Assembly (NCBI RefSeq): GCF_017309185.1
Contig: NZ_JAEKJZ010000006.1
Span: 248,001-312,000, forward strand
From: Roseibium aggregatum
GTDB lineage: Bacteria; Pseudomonadota; Alphaproteobacteria; Rhizobiales; Stappiaceae
Length of the DNA stretch: 64,000 nt
Direction of reading: 5' to 3'
The notes beneath the pieces are model-generated. The model was not told where the DNA came from. It did not search any database and was given only the letters and a program-made list of their open reading frames with translations. The position numbers and the translations under genes are program-made. The stretch's first letter is position 1, and each line of letters starts with the position of its first letter. Shown here piece after piece: positions 1 to 9,025 of the stretch.

Positions 1-789
1 GATTGGGCGCAGGCGGAGATCGACAACGAGACGGGAACGGATTTCTCCTACTTCGACAGCGCCTTCTCCGGGCGGGCCGGTGCGATCTACAATTTCAACA
101 ACGGTATTTCGCCGTATGTGAGTTACTCGACCTCGTTTGAACCGAGCCTGGAACTCGACCACAACAACGAGCCACTGGAACCGACCACCGCGCAGCAGGT
201 GGAAGCCGGGGTGAAATACGCGACCGCCGATGGAAACATTCAGGTCATCGCCTCGCTCTATCAGATCCATCAGCAGAACGTTCAGTCCTCTCCGGACGGC
301 GGCACGACAATCCTCCAGACCGGCGAAATCCGCAGCCGCGGCTTCGAGGTGGAGGCCCGGGCCCAGCTGACGGAAAACCTCGCCCTGATCGGCGCCCTGG
401 GTTATGTGGACGCCGAGATCACCAAGGATGAAGACCCGGCGAACGTCGGGCTCGTCCCCGACATGGTGCCGGATGTTACGGCGTCGCTCTGGGGCAAGTA
501 CGAATTTCTGGATGGCAGGCTGGACGGCCTCGGGCTCGGACTGGGTGTACGCTATATCGGCGAAAGCCTGGATACCACCAATACCCTCACCGTCAAATCC
601 GCCACCTTGCTGGACGCGATGGCCAGCTACGACTTCGGTGCCGTTTCCAACCGCTTCGACGGGGTCAGCCTGCAGGTCAACGGGACCAATATTCTCGACC
701 GCCGCTATGTCTCGGCCTGCGCCAGTTCCGCTGCCTGCTGGAACGGACAGGGCCGGACGGTCACCGCCAAGTTGAAATACACCTGGTAG
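1..789 (+). CDS. TonB-dependent siderophore receptor, C-terminal part (5' end outside window)
   Basis: The frame is open from the first base of the window, so the gene begins upstream and only about 262 C-terminal residues are seen. They form the outer-membrane beta-barrel end of a TonB-dependent receptor: alternating aromatic strands, an SFEPS-type turn, a YRR-like NILDRRYVSAC segment and a terminal KLKYTW ending in an aromatic residue, the usual barrel-insertion signal. Receptors of this kind import ferric siderophores using TonB energy. The next gene encodes an enterochelin-esterase-like protein, which suggests a catecholate siderophore, but the ligand cannot be read from this fragment. 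The plug domain and TonB box are not in view. Confidence 0.9.
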   Translation, partial: DWAQAEIDNETGTDFSYFDSAFSGRAGAIYNFNNGISPYVSYSTSFEPSLELDHNNEPLEPTTAQQVEAGVKYATADGNIQVIASLYQIHQQNVQSSPDGGTTILQTGEIRSRGFEVEARAQLTENLALIGALGYVDAEITKDEDPANVGLVPDMVPDVTASLWGKYEFLDGRLDGLGLGLGVRYIGESLDTTNTLTVKSATLLDAMASYDFGAVSNRFDGVSLQVNGTNILDRRYVSACASSAACWNGQGRTVTAKLKYTW

Positions 790-809
790 ACCGGCGCGAT
801 ATCCGGACG

Positions 810-838
810 AAGCCGCCTTTCTTCCTGGAAGGCGGCTT
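810..838 (+). terminator. Hairpin terminator after TonB receptor
   Basis: A perfect 10 bp stem (AAGCCGCCTT with AAGGCGGCTT, 9 nt loop) lies 20 bp after the receptor stop. Only a short T stretch follows, so termination may be partial and the esterase downstream could be read through. Confidence 0.55.
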
Positions 839-918
839 CTGCCCGTTGCGCAAGGCCTCGACCGGTACCAGCGCGACGTCTGTTTTCGACCTTTTGAACC
901 ACCACAGGGCCAGATCGC

Positions 919-2595
919 ATGACCGATGGCAGGAAATTCTTCGATGTTGGAGCCCGGGACGTTCTTCGTGCCGTCCTGGTCTCTACGCTGATGTTTACGT
1001 CAATACCGGCGCAGGCCGAATCCGCGAGTGGCGCCGCCCAAACGCTTGTGCGGGGCATGACGGAGTTCGACTGGCAGGCAGAGATCAAGAAGAGCGGCGA
1101 TCCGGCCGATCTGGTGCTGGATCTCGCGCCCGGAACCTATCTTTTCGCCAGGCTTGGCAAAGGACCGGAAGATCCGACCATCGATCTGATTTCTTCCGAG
1201 GGCACGTTTTTGCGACGCCTGTTCGAAGCCGATGACGAACGGCGTGCCTTCAATCTCATCGTCGAGGGTCGGGGCGACCGTATCAGGATCACGGCTTCGG
1301 ACACCGGCACGCCGTCTCAGGCGCTTCACATCGAAAAGATCGTGCCGCCCGGAGCCTGGCGTGACGGGAAGGCGACAAGCGACCCGCTGATCAGTCCGCG
1401 TCTCAAGGCGCTCGCGGCGAAGCTGGAGACGCCGCAGGCCATCGACAGTTTCTGGAGCGAAATCGAAAAAAGCGGAACGCCCATGCTGGAGGAAGGACGC
1501 GACGGGAAGGCTCTGGTGACGTTTCTTTACCGGGGCGCGAAACACAACGTGCGTATCTTCGGGTCCCCGTCTGCCGATCACGACTTCATGTACCGGCTCG
1601 CCGACAGCGATGTCTGGTACCGCTCCTACGAGCTGCCGGCGTCAACGCGTCTGGCCTATCGTCTGGCGGCGGATATCCCCGAGGTTCCGGGCACGGCTTA
1701 TGAAAACAGGGTCGCCATTCTTGCGACCGCCCAGGCCGACCCGCTCAACAGACATCCCTGGCCGGAGGAGGCCGTCGATCCGTGGCGGCAAAAATCTCTT
1801 TTGGAACTGCCCGAGGCGCCCGCTCAGCCTTACGCGGTCGAAAGCCTGGAAAACGGCCCCGGGGGAACGGTGGAAAGCTTTCCCTTCAAGAGCGAGGCGC
1901 TGGGCAACAGCCGAACGGTTTCACTTTACCGTCCGGTGGATTTCGATCCGCAAGACGATGAAGCCATCCTTCTGGTAATGCTGGACGGAACGGCTTACCG
2001 GACCGACGTCGACGGGCCGGGCATTCTCGACCGGATGCAGGCGGCGGGCGTTTTACCGCAGGTGGCCGCGGTCTTCATCTCCAACCCGGATATGCGCGCC
2101 CGTTCCGCCGAATTGCCGGGCAGCGCGGACTTTGCGCGCGTTGTCGCCGAAGAGATCGTTCCATTGGCTCAGGAAAAGCTGGGAACGGCGGCCCCGGCCG
2201 CGCGCACCGTCATCGCCGGGTCGAGCTTCGGCGGACTGGCGGCGGTGCGCCTTGCCCTGGCTTATCCCGAGACCTTCGGCAACGCGCTCTCCCTGTCCGG
2301 CTCGTTCTGGTGGCACCCCAGGGGAACGCCTGAACGCGACCAGGAGTTCACCGCCCGTCAGGTTTCTTCTATGGACCGTCAGCCCGTCCGGCTGTTCCTG
2401 ACGGCCGGGCTGTTCGAGGTCTCGCGGGAAGGCTATGGCGGCATTCTGACCACCAATCGCCATTTGCGCACCGTTCTGGAAGCGAAGGGCTATGACGTTA
2501 CCCTGCGCGAATACGCCGCCTCGCACGGATACATCTACTGGCGCGGCGCCCTGAGCGATGGGTTGATAGGCCTGTTCGGCAACAAGGGCGACTGA
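919..2595 (+). CDS. Enterochelin esterase-like periplasmic hydrolase (Fes/IroE type)
   Basis: This 558-residue protein has an N-terminal signal peptide (hydrophobic stretch ending near AQA, residue 33). An N-terminal beta domain like that of enterochelin esterases spans roughly residues 50-290, and an esterase-D alpha/beta hydrolase domain runs from about 320 to the end. The nucleophile elbow GSSFG places the catalytic serine at about 436, and the histidine is probably His536 in ASHGY. Family members cleave ferric enterobactin-type trilactones so that iron can be released. Signal peptide and position next to a TonB receptor indicate action in the periplasm after import. Substrate is inferred, not shown. 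Confidence 0.85.
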   Translation: MTDGRKFFDVGARDVLRAVLVSTLMFTSIPAQAESASGAAQTLVRGMTEFDWQAEIKKSGDPADLVLDLAPGTYLFARLGKGPEDPTIDLISSEGTFLRRLFEADDERRAFNLIVEGRGDRIRITASDTGTPSQALHIEKIVPPGAWRDGKATSDPLISPRLKALAAKLETPQAIDSFWSEIEKSGTPMLEEGRDGKALVTFLYRGAKHNVRIFGSPSADHDFMYRLADSDVWYRSYELPASTRLAYRLAADIPEVPGTAYENRVAILATAQADPLNRHPWPEEAVDPWRQKSLLELPEAPAQPYAVESLENGPGGTVESFPFKSEALGNSRTVSLYRPVDFDPQDDEAILLVMLDGTAYRTDVDGPGILDRMQAAGVLPQVAAVFISNPDMRARSAELPGSADFARVVAEEIVPLAQEKLGTAAPAARTVIAGSSFGGLAAVRLALAYPETFGNALSLSGSFWWHPRGTPERDQEFTARQVSSMDRQPVRLFLTAGLFEVSREGYGGILTTNRHLRTVLEAKGYDVTLREYAASHGYIYWRGALSDGLIGLFGNKGD

Positions 2596-2625
2596 CCGGA
2601 AGCGTTTCAGCGCCGGTCTTTCGCG

Positions 2626-2832
2626 TCAGTAGTCGCCGAGCTTCATGTCGGGCGAATACTCCTCGCCCTCGACTTCCTTGGTGACCGCCTGACCGCACAT
2701 GGTCGCGCCACGCGTGGCGTCGTAGGTCATGGAGGGCGAGCCGGCGAGCTCCCAACCCTTGTTGAGCGCCTGGGTCACGCGGTGACAGAACTGGCTGTCG
2801 TCGACGCCCGTTATGAAGCGGTAAAGTTTCAT
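2626..2832 (-). CDS. DUF1737 domain protein
   Basis: A 68-residue protein, nearly all of it one small domain: an N-terminal YRFITG strand, a helix with FCHRVTQALNKGWELAGSP, and a C-terminal tail. This matches the DUF1737 family, small cytosolic proteins of unknown function with a conserved GWxLxGxP core. It starts 12 bp after the CoA-ester lyase stop on the same strand, so the two are probably co-transcribed. No function should be inferred beyond that. Confidence 0.8.
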   Translation of the reverse strand: MKLYRFITGVDDSQFCHRVTQALNKGWELAGSPSMTYDATRGATMCGQAVTKEVEGEEYSPDMKLGDY

Positions 2833-2844
2833 GATGTCTTGTTC

Positions 2845-3732
2845 CTAGGATGCGCGCGCCGCGATGGCGTCGGCAATGGCGATGACCCGTTTTCCCATCT
2901 CCGCGTGGAGCCGCTCGACCATCTTGCCATCCACCTGGATCGCGCCCTTGCCGGCATTTTCCGGCTGGTCGAAAGTCTCGTTGATCTTGCGGGCCCAGGC
3001 GATTTCCTCCTCCGAGGGACTGAAGGCCGCATGGCAGGGTTCGATCTGTTTCGGATGGATCAGCGTTTTGCCGTCCATGCCCATCTCGACGCCCTGCGCG
3101 CATTCGGCGGCAAAGCCCTCTTCGTCCTGGAACGCGTTATAGACCCCGTCCAGAATATCGATGCCGCCCGCGCGCGCCGCCGCGACACAGGTCATCAGCC
3201 AGGGCGTCATGGCGACGCGACCCGGGGACAGGCGCGCGCGCGTTTCCTTGGCAAGATCGTTGGTGCCCATGACAAAGCAGGTGAGACGCACGTTGGCGTC
3301 CTTGCCGCAGGCGCCGATGGCGCCCGCGTTCAGCATCGCCTGAGGCGTTTCCATCATCGCCCAGAGCGACAGGTTTTTCGGCGCTCCGTAGACCGACAAC
3401 ATGTGGGCGATCCGCTGCAAGTCCGCCGGTGAATTCACCTTGGGCACCAGGATGGCATCCGGTGCGGCCTTGATGGCCGCTCTCAGATCATCCTCGCCCC
3501 ACGGCGTTTCCAGGCCGTTGATCCGGATCACCACTTCGCGGTTGCCGTAGCCGCCCGCCGTCACGGCGTCGACGATCTGGTTGCGGGCAAGATCCTTGAC
3601 TTCGGGCGCGACCGCATCCTCCAGGTCGAGCAGCAGACAATCGACATCCAGCGTCCTGGCCTTTTCCAGGGCGCGGGCGTTGGAACCCGGCATGTAGAGC
3701 GCGGAGCGGCGGGGTCTGATCGGTAAGGTCAT
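2845..3732 (-). CDS. HpcH/HpaI aldolase / citrate lyase family CoA-ester lyase
   Basis: 295 residues with the citrate-lyase-beta/malyl-CoA lyase TIM-barrel signature. RRSALYMPGSN near the N-terminus binds the CoA ester, LEDAVAP near residue 40 supplies Mg-binding acid, METPQAM near 147 carries another metal-ligand glutamate, and LIHPKQI follows near 230. The family cleaves or hydrolyses (S)-malyl-CoA, beta-methylmalyl-CoA or citramalyl-CoA. The length fits the malyl-CoA lyase/thioesterase group used in glyoxylate and ethylmalonyl-CoA metabolism of alphaproteobacteria. The exact substrate cannot be decided from sequence alone. It is followed closely by the DUF1737 gene. Confidence 0.85.
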   Translation of the reverse strand: MTLPIRPRRSALYMPGSNARALEKARTLDVDCLLLDLEDAVAPEVKDLARNQIVDAVTAGGYGNREVVIRINGLETPWGEDDLRAAIKAAPDAILVPKVNSPADLQRIAHMLSVYGAPKNLSLWAMMETPQAMLNAGAIGACGKDANVRLTCFVMGTNDLAKETRARLSPGRVAMTPWLMTCVAAARAGGIDILDGVYNAFQDEEGFAAECAQGVEMGMDGKTLIHPKQIEPCHAAFSPSEEEIAWARKINETFDQPENAGKGAIQVDGKMVERLHAEMGKRVIAIADAIAARAS

Positions 3733-3820
3733 GTGCTGATCCTGTGATGCCTGAATGGATTTGGCGGTACCCTAGTGGATCGGACCGGCAAGGGAAATGC
3801 GCCGAAGGGGGAAGACGGCC

Positions 3821-4726
3821 TCAGACCGTTTTCTGCGGGTTTTCGGCGGATTTGCCTTTAAACAGCATGTCCTTGGCCGCGATTACCGCGCCTAGCGTGA
3901 TCGCCAGGCAGGCAATGCCGACGGCAAGCGTCAGCGCGCCGAAACCGAAGGCGATCAGCAGCAGCGTGGACAGAAGCGGCGCGGAATAGGCGGCCGCGCC
4001 CAGAACCTGAATGTCGCCGCGTTTCACCCCGATGTCCCAGGTGAAGAAGGCGAGACCCACGGGAAAGAGCGCGAGTGCCAGGAGGGAGGCCCATTCCACG
4101 GTTCCGGCCGGCCACACGGTTTCTTCCAGAAAAACATGGCACAGCGCGGACAGAAGCGCCGTCATCAGGCAGAACCCGGCGACCGCCTCCGTCGGCACGG
4201 CGCCGAGCCGGCGCGACAGAACCGAATAACTCGACCAGAACAGGGAGGAGGTCACGGCTGCGGCATATCCCAGCGCGTTGGCGCCGGAGAAGTCCACCCC
4301 TTCACCGCCTGAAATCAGCAGTGCCGCACCGGCGAGACCCAGAACCGTTCCCGCGATGTGATGAAGCCGCAAGTGTTCGCCAGGCAGGAAAGCGGAAAAC
4401 AGGACGATCAGAAGCGGCCAGGTGTAGTTGATCAGATTGGCTTCGACCGGCGGTGCATTGCGGATGGCGGTGAAATAGAAAAAGTGAAAGCCGAACAGGC
4501 CGAAGGTGCCGAACGCCCAGACCTTGAGCGGTTGGCGCAGCAGGGCGAGCTTTCCGGAGACGGCAAGCCAGATCAACGCGAGAAAACCGGAGGTCCCGAA
4601 ACACAGCGCATTGAGCAGGAAGGGCGGAACGTCTCCGGAACCCGCGCCGAAAAGTCCGAGCGTTGCCCACATCAAAACGGCGCTCAGTCCTATGCCTGTT
4701 GCCTTGAGTTTCGACGTTGTCGCCAT
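3821..4726 (-). CDS. EamA/DMT-superfamily membrane transporter
   Basis: 301 residues, almost entirely hydrophobic, with about ten predicted membrane helices arranged as two EamA repeats (residues about 8-140 and 150-285). Landmarks include INYTWPLLIVLFSAF in repeat one and SSLFWSSYSVLSRR in the loop between repeats. Drug/metabolite transporters export amino acids, metabolites or drugs across the inner membrane. Nothing in the neighbourhood identifies the substrate. The gene diverges from the GNAT gene across a 151 bp intergenic region that should hold both promoters. Confidence 0.85.
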   Translation of the reverse strand: MATTSKLKATGIGLSAVLMWATLGLFGAGSGDVPPFLLNALCFGTSGFLALIWLAVSGKLALLRQPLKVWAFGTFGLFGFHFFYFTAIRNAPPVEANLINYTWPLLIVLFSAFLPGEHLRLHHIAGTVLGLAGAALLISGGEGVDFSGANALGYAAAVTSSLFWSSYSVLSRRLGAVPTEAVAGFCLMTALLSALCHVFLEETVWPAGTVEWASLLALALFPVGLAFFTWDIGVKRGDIQVLGAAAYSAPLLSTLLLIAFGFGALTLAVGIACLAITLGAVIAAKDMLFKGKSAENPQKTV

Positions 4727-4877
4727 TGTTCGTTCCCATATCCGGTCAAGCGTCCGCTCATGGCATGAAACGCGAACCGGTAAAAGACCCGAAGTGAATT
4801 TGATTCAGGTCCTTGATCCTCGGGACGGTTTCGGGAATGGTGTGCCTCGCTTAACTCGTGTCACTTCCGGGGACTTC

Positions 4878-5339
4878 ATGACGACAACGGAAATCAGGAC
4901 CCTTGGGCCGGACGATGCCCATCAGCTTGCTCCGCTCATCGCGGAAAACGCTCAGGCGCTCAAACGCGGCGCGCCGCGGCGGCCCGACGAATATTACGCC
5001 GAGCGTATTCTGGGCGACATCACCGCACAGGTTCTCGGGGCTTTCCAGGACACGAAACTGATCGGCTTTGCCGTCTTTTTCGACCTGCCGGAGCTGATCA
5101 CCGGTCTCAGAATCGGTCAGCTTGACGACATTTACGTCCATCCGGATCACCGGAATCAGGGGATCGGCCGCAAGATGATCGAAACGCTGGTGGTCGAGGG
5201 TCAAAGCCGCGGCTGGCTGCATCTGCGCTGGATCGTTCCGGGCAAGAACGCGCCCGCGGTCGCCCTTTATGAGAAGATCGCGGAGCCGGATCACCGCAAG
5301 AGCTACGTCATCCCGATCGATCGCATCGCCGGAGACTGA
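4878..5339 (+). CDS. GNAT family N-acetyltransferase
   Basis: 153 residues with a single GNAT fold. The acetyl-CoA pyrophosphate-binding loop RNQGIG is at residues 92-97, preceded by the beta-4 strand GQLDDIYVHPDHR. The start was placed at the ATG before TTTEIRTLG; a longer open frame upstream has no family similarity. The protein transfers an acetyl group from acetyl-CoA to an unknown amine. It stands alone between a divergent transporter and a repeat element. Confidence 0.85.
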   Translation: MTTTEIRTLGPDDAHQLAPLIAENAQALKRGAPRRPDEYYAERILGDITAQVLGAFQDTKLIGFAVFFDLPELITGLRIGQLDDIYVHPDHRNQGIGRKMIETLVVEGQSRGWLHLRWIVPGKNAPAVALYEKIAEPDHRKSYVIPIDRIAGD

Positions 5340-5374
5340 GGCGGCTGCCGGGCCGCAGGAGACTTTCGCCCGAC

Positions 5375-5488
5375 TTGCCGTCCCTGCGAAGCCAGGGACC
5401 CAGTCAACACAGGTCACTCGCGGACCTGATTGACGCAGGGCTTACTGGGTCCCGGTCTTGACGCTCGCGCGACAAACCGGGACGACAC
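5375..5488. repeat. Dispersed composite palindromic repeat, copy A
   Basis: A roughly 110 bp intergenic element. It holds a local hairpin (CCCTG/CAGGG with a CGAAGC loop), a 10 bp inverted pair GGGACCCAGT (5395-5404) and ACTGGGTCCC (5444-5453), and a right-end hairpin CCCGGT/ACCGGG. The same parts in the same order occur in copy B, and reversed or degraded in the other copies. Confidence 0.8.
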
Positions 5489-5543
5489 ATCAGAGATCCT
5501 GAGCGTCAGGCAATGAAGACGGTCTGTGACCTCAGAAAAATCC

Positions 5544-6638
5544 TCATGTCCCCGCCTGAAACAGCGGTGGTATCCGCAGGACCGGCAGGAATCCGATCCG
5601 GACAACGCCGTTGTCGATTGCCACGGTCAGGTCGATCGTGGGAAGGCCGTCGACCTCTCTGGCGGCGGGTTCCAGGCTCTTCACGATTCCTTCCAGGACG
5701 CTGACGGTGGAATCCTGCGGCGGCAGCAGGGGTTTCAGTGTCTTGAGCAGCGCGGTTGCGTTGCCGATGGCCAGATCCAGCTTGCCCGAGAGTGTGCCAT
5801 CGCCGTTGACGACGAGGTCACCGCGCGCCGCGACGCGGCTCTGGTCCAGCATGACCTGGAACAGAACCAGTTCGACCGGAAGGGTTCCGTCATTTGCCTT
5901 AACCACGGTGGCGAGGTCCGCACCGGCGACAAGAGCGGCGCCACCGGCGATCCGGGCCTGGCTCTTGATGTCGAGCGTGTCGCGAAGCTCCGGAACCGAC
6001 TGCAGCGCGAGGGCGTCGAGGGACAGGTAGCCTTCCAGCGCACCGGGCCGGTCCGGCATCTGACGGAGATGAAACTCCGCCTTGTCCGCGGATATCAGAC
6101 CGCCCAGGAGCGGGTTCTCAAAGGTGGCTTCCGGGTTCCGGACGACCGCGTCCATCGCCCCGAGAGAGGCCTGGGAAAATTTCATGCTTGCCCGGGCCGT
6201 GTCCCAGGTCAGGTCGCCGCTCAAGCCGCTGAGCGGCACGCTGACGGCCGCCGGAGACCGGGCTTCGAAAATCACATGCCAGGGATTGTAAACCAGCGCG
6301 ACCGCGTTCAGCGCACCGAGTGACCCTTGCGTTCCCCTTCGGTCCTCGGAGCGCATTTCTTCGCAGGCGACTTCGTAACGGAACGGATATCCGCCGATTT
6401 CAAGGCCGCTACAGGCGAGCGTCAGGCCGTTTCGCGCCATGCGCCCCATTTGCAGGTCAAGCTGATCGGCCAGAACCGAGCGGCCGTAGAACCAGGCTCC
6501 CGACCAGCCCGCGACGACGATCACAACGGCGCTCAAAAGGAGAATATAACGTCGGTTGGAGCGTTTTTGCGGTTTGGCTTCGGTTTCTGACACGGCTTCG
6601 GTACTCGTTATTTGAAATCCGCCATGGATCGGCGGCAT
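5544..6638 (-). CDS. DUF2125 domain protein (membrane-anchored)
   Basis: About 365 residues from the ATG before PPIHGG. A longer frame would overlap the divergent ChaC-like gene and is rejected. A basic cytosolic N-terminus is followed by one membrane helix at residues 31-50, then a large periplasmic domain with CSGLEIGGYPFRYEVACEE, the typical DUF2125 opening containing two cysteines. The rest is a repetitive beta-rich domain. The family is widespread in alphaproteobacteria and has no established function; the fold suggests a periplasmic AsmA-like or lipid-associated role, which is speculation. Confidence 0.8.
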   Translation of the reverse strand: MPPIHGGFQITSTEAVSETEAKPQKRSNRRYILLLSAVVIVVAGWSGAWFYGRSVLADQLDLQMGRMARNGLTLACSGLEIGGYPFRYEVACEEMRSEDRRGTQGSLGALNAVALVYNPWHVIFEARSPAAVSVPLSGLSGDLTWDTARASMKFSQASLGAMDAVVRNPEATFENPLLGGLISADKAEFHLRQMPDRPGALEGYLSLDALALQSVPELRDTLDIKSQARIAGGAALVAGADLATVVKANDGTLPVELVLFQVMLDQSRVAARGDLVVNGDGTLSGKLDLAIGNATALLKTLKPLLPPQDSTVSVLEGIVKSLEPAAREVDGLPTIDLTVAIDNGVVRIGFLPVLRIPPLFQAGT

Positions 6639-6702
6639 TGAATCGGTTCGCGGAGATTGATATCTCCGCTGCCTGGACTTGGCGAAATTCCTAAAGGACG
6701 AT

Positions 6703-7224
6703 ATGAGCAATTTTTGGGTGTTTGGCTACGGCTCGTTGATGTGGAACCCCGGATTTGACCATCTGCGGGCGGAACAGGCCTTTTTACGGGGCGCGCACCG
6801 GTCGCTCTGTGTCTACTCCTGGGTCCATCGCGGCACGCAGGAACGCCCGGGTCTCGTCTTCGGGCTGGACAATGGCGGCGCTTGCCGGGGGATCGCCTAC
6901 CAGGTCGCCGAGGAGATCTGGCCGCAAACGCTCGACTACCTGCGCGCGCGCGAGCAGGCCACCATGGTCTACAAGGAACATTGGCATCACATCGAACTCG
7001 ACGGCGGCGACAAGGTCGAGGCCCTCGTCTACATGGTCGATCACAGCCATCCGCAATACGCGGGCGCGCTCCCGCTTGAAAAACAGCTCGATATTGTGAC
7101 CGGCGCCATCGGAAAGTCGGGCGCCAACCCCGAGTACATCATCAACACGGCGGACCATCTGGAAGAAATGGGCATTCCGGACACCAATCTGGCCTGGCTG
7201 GCGGCGCGCCTGAAGGATCTCTGA
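6703..7224 (+). CDS. ChaC-like gamma-glutamylcyclotransferase
   Basis: 173 residues. The family signature YGSLMW is at residues 9-14 and the presumed catalytic glutamate is Glu84 in RAREQ. The start has a good Shine-Dalgarno (AAAGGA, 6693-6698). ChaC enzymes act on the gamma-glutamyl group of glutathione, releasing 5-oxoproline and Cys-Gly; bacterial members of this length belong to that group. It is probably cytosolic. It is monocistronic, divergent from the DUF2125 gene with a short shared promoter region. Confidence 0.88.
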   Translation: MSNFWVFGYGSLMWNPGFDHLRAEQAFLRGAHRSLCVYSWVHRGTQERPGLVFGLDNGGACRGIAYQVAEEIWPQTLDYLRAREQATMVYKEHWHHIELDGGDKVEALVYMVDHSHPQYAGALPLEKQLDIVTGAIGKSGANPEYIINTADHLEEMGIPDTNLAWLAARLKDL

Positions 7225-7381
7225 CAGGGCCGATTATCCGGGAACGGGTGCGGCGTCGCCTACCCGGCCTCGCTCCGCTTTCCTGGGGAGCCTACGGAAT
7301 GCTGACGCCTTCCGATTTGGCTGAAGACGTGATAGGGCGACGGCAAAGTTTCACTTCAGCCCCAAATCGCGAGGCAAAGTC

Positions 7382-8998
7382 ATGGCCATTGTGTCCAAAG
7401 CCGTACCCGTTCCCGAATTCGTTCCCGTCAAACGCGCGCTTCTTTCGGTCTTCGACAAGAACGGACTTGTCGCGTTCGCAAAGGCGCTTTCGGAGCGTGG
7501 CGTGGAGCTGGTCTCCACCGGCGGGTCCTACAAGGCCTTGAAGGACGCCGGGTTGCCTGTTCTGGATATTTCCGAGGTCACCGGGTTTCCGGAGATCATG
7601 GACGGCCGGGTGAAGACGCTTCACCCGATGGTGCATGGCGGCCTGCTGGCCATCCGGGACGACGCGGACCATCAGGCGGCCATGAGTTCGCACGGGATAA
7701 CCGGCATCGATCTCTTCTGCGGCAATCTCTACCCGTTCGAGGACGTGGTCGCTTCGGGTGCCGATTACGCGACGGGGATCGAGAATATCGATATCGGCGG
7801 GCCGGCCATGACCCGCGCGGCGGCCAAGAACCATGCCTATGTCACGGTCGTCACCGACCCCGCGGACTATGACACGGTGATTTCCGAACTCGACGCCAAT
7901 GGCGGCCGGTCGCCGCTTGCCCTGCGCAAGAAGCTTGCACTGAAGGCGTTCGCGCGCACCGCCGCCTATGACGCGGCCGTTTCCAACTGGATGGCGGATC
8001 AACTCGACGAGGCCACCCCGGCCCACCGGGCCGTCGGCGGCGCACTCGCGGAAGTCATGCGCTACGGCGAGAACCCGCATCAGACCGCCGGTTTCTACAA
8101 GACCGGCGAGAAACGTCCGGGCGTCGCGACCGCGCGCCAGCTGCAGGGCAAGACGCTTTCCTACAACAATATCAACGACACGGACGCGGCGTTCGAGCTG
8201 GTCAGCGAATTCGATCCCGGGCGCACGAGCGCGGTCGCCATCATCAAACACGCCAATCCCTGTGGCGTCGCGGAAGGCGCAACCCTGAAGGATGCCTACG
8301 AGAAGGCCCTGCGCTGCGATCCGGTTTCGGCCTTCGGCGGCATCGTCGCCCTGAACAAGGTGCTGGATGCGGCGGCGGCGGAAGAGATCGTCAAGATTTT
8401 CACCGAGGTTATCATCGCGCCGGACGCGGACGAAGAGGCACGCGAAATCATCGCCGCGAAGAAGAACCTGCGCCTGCTCGTTACCGGCGGGCTCGCCGAT
8501 GCGCGCGCCAAGGGCCTGTTCGTCAAGTCCGTCGCCGGCGGGCTGCTGGTTCAGTCGCGGGACAACGGCGTCGTCGACGACCTGGATCTGAAAGTGGTGA
8601 CCAAACGCGCGCCGAGCGAACAGGAACTGGCCGATCTGAAATTCGCCTTCCGGGTCGCCAAGCATGTGAAATCGAACGCCATCGTTTATGCCCGGGACGG
8701 GGCGACCGTCGGTGTCGGCGCCGGTCAGATGAGCCGGGTGGATTCGGCCCGGATCGCCGCCCGCAAGGCGCTTGATGCCACGGAAGCGGCCGGATTGAGC
8801 GAGCCGCTCACGAAGGGCTGCGTTGTGGCGTCCGATGCCTTCTTCCCCTTCGCCGACGGTCTCCTCTCTGCCGCGGAAGCCGGTGCGACGGCGGTCATTC
8901 AGCCGGGTGGCTCCATGCGTGACGATGAAGTCATCGCGGCCGCGGACGAGGCGGGTCTGGCCATGGTGATGACCGGAATGCGGCATTTCCGGCACTGA
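7382..8998 (+). CDS. purH: Bifunctional AICAR formyltransferase / IMP cyclohydrolase
   Basis: 538 residues, the normal length. The N-terminal IMP cyclohydrolase domain (about 15-150) has the STGGSYKAL and EVTGFPEIMDGRVKTLHP motifs. The AICAR transformylase domain (about 155-538) contains the catalytic KHANPCG motif and the terminal GGSMRDDEVI block. The enzyme performs the last two steps of de novo purine synthesis, from AICAR through FAICAR to IMP, in the cytosol. The ATG is preceded by GAGG. No purine riboswitch is obvious in the 157 bp upstream. A strong hairpin terminator follows. Confidence 0.98.
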   Translation: MAIVSKAVPVPEFVPVKRALLSVFDKNGLVAFAKALSERGVELVSTGGSYKALKDAGLPVLDISEVTGFPEIMDGRVKTLHPMVHGGLLAIRDDADHQAAMSSHGITGIDLFCGNLYPFEDVVASGADYATGIENIDIGGPAMTRAAAKNHAYVTVVTDPADYDTVISELDANGGRSPLALRKKLALKAFARTAAYDAAVSNWMADQLDEATPAHRAVGGALAEVMRYGENPHQTAGFYKTGEKRPGVATARQLQGKTLSYNNINDTDAAFELVSEFDPGRTSAVAIIKHANPCGVAEGATLKDAYEKALRCDPVSAFGGIVALNKVLDAAAAEEIVKIFTEVIIAPDADEEAREIIAAKKNLRLLVTGGLADARAKGLFVKSVAGGLLVQSRDNGVVDDLDLKVVTKRAPSEQELADLKFAFRVAKHVKSNAIVYARDGATVGVGAGQMSRVDSARIAARKALDATEAAGLSEPLTKGCVVASDAFFPFADGLLSAAEAGATAVIQPGGSMRDDEVIAAADEAGLAMVMTGMRHFRH

Positions 8999-9025
8999 TC
9001 GGATCATCGTGCAAGAACTGAAAAA

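Noticed and set aside
7225..7381. Possible ZTP or purine riboswitch upstream of purH
   Set aside because: The conserved ZTP core elements could not be found and no clear pseudoknot is visible.
7292..9007. Long minus-strand frame opposite purH
   Set aside because: Antisense to a clear housekeeping gene, with arginine- and histidine-rich low-complexity translation and no ribosome site.
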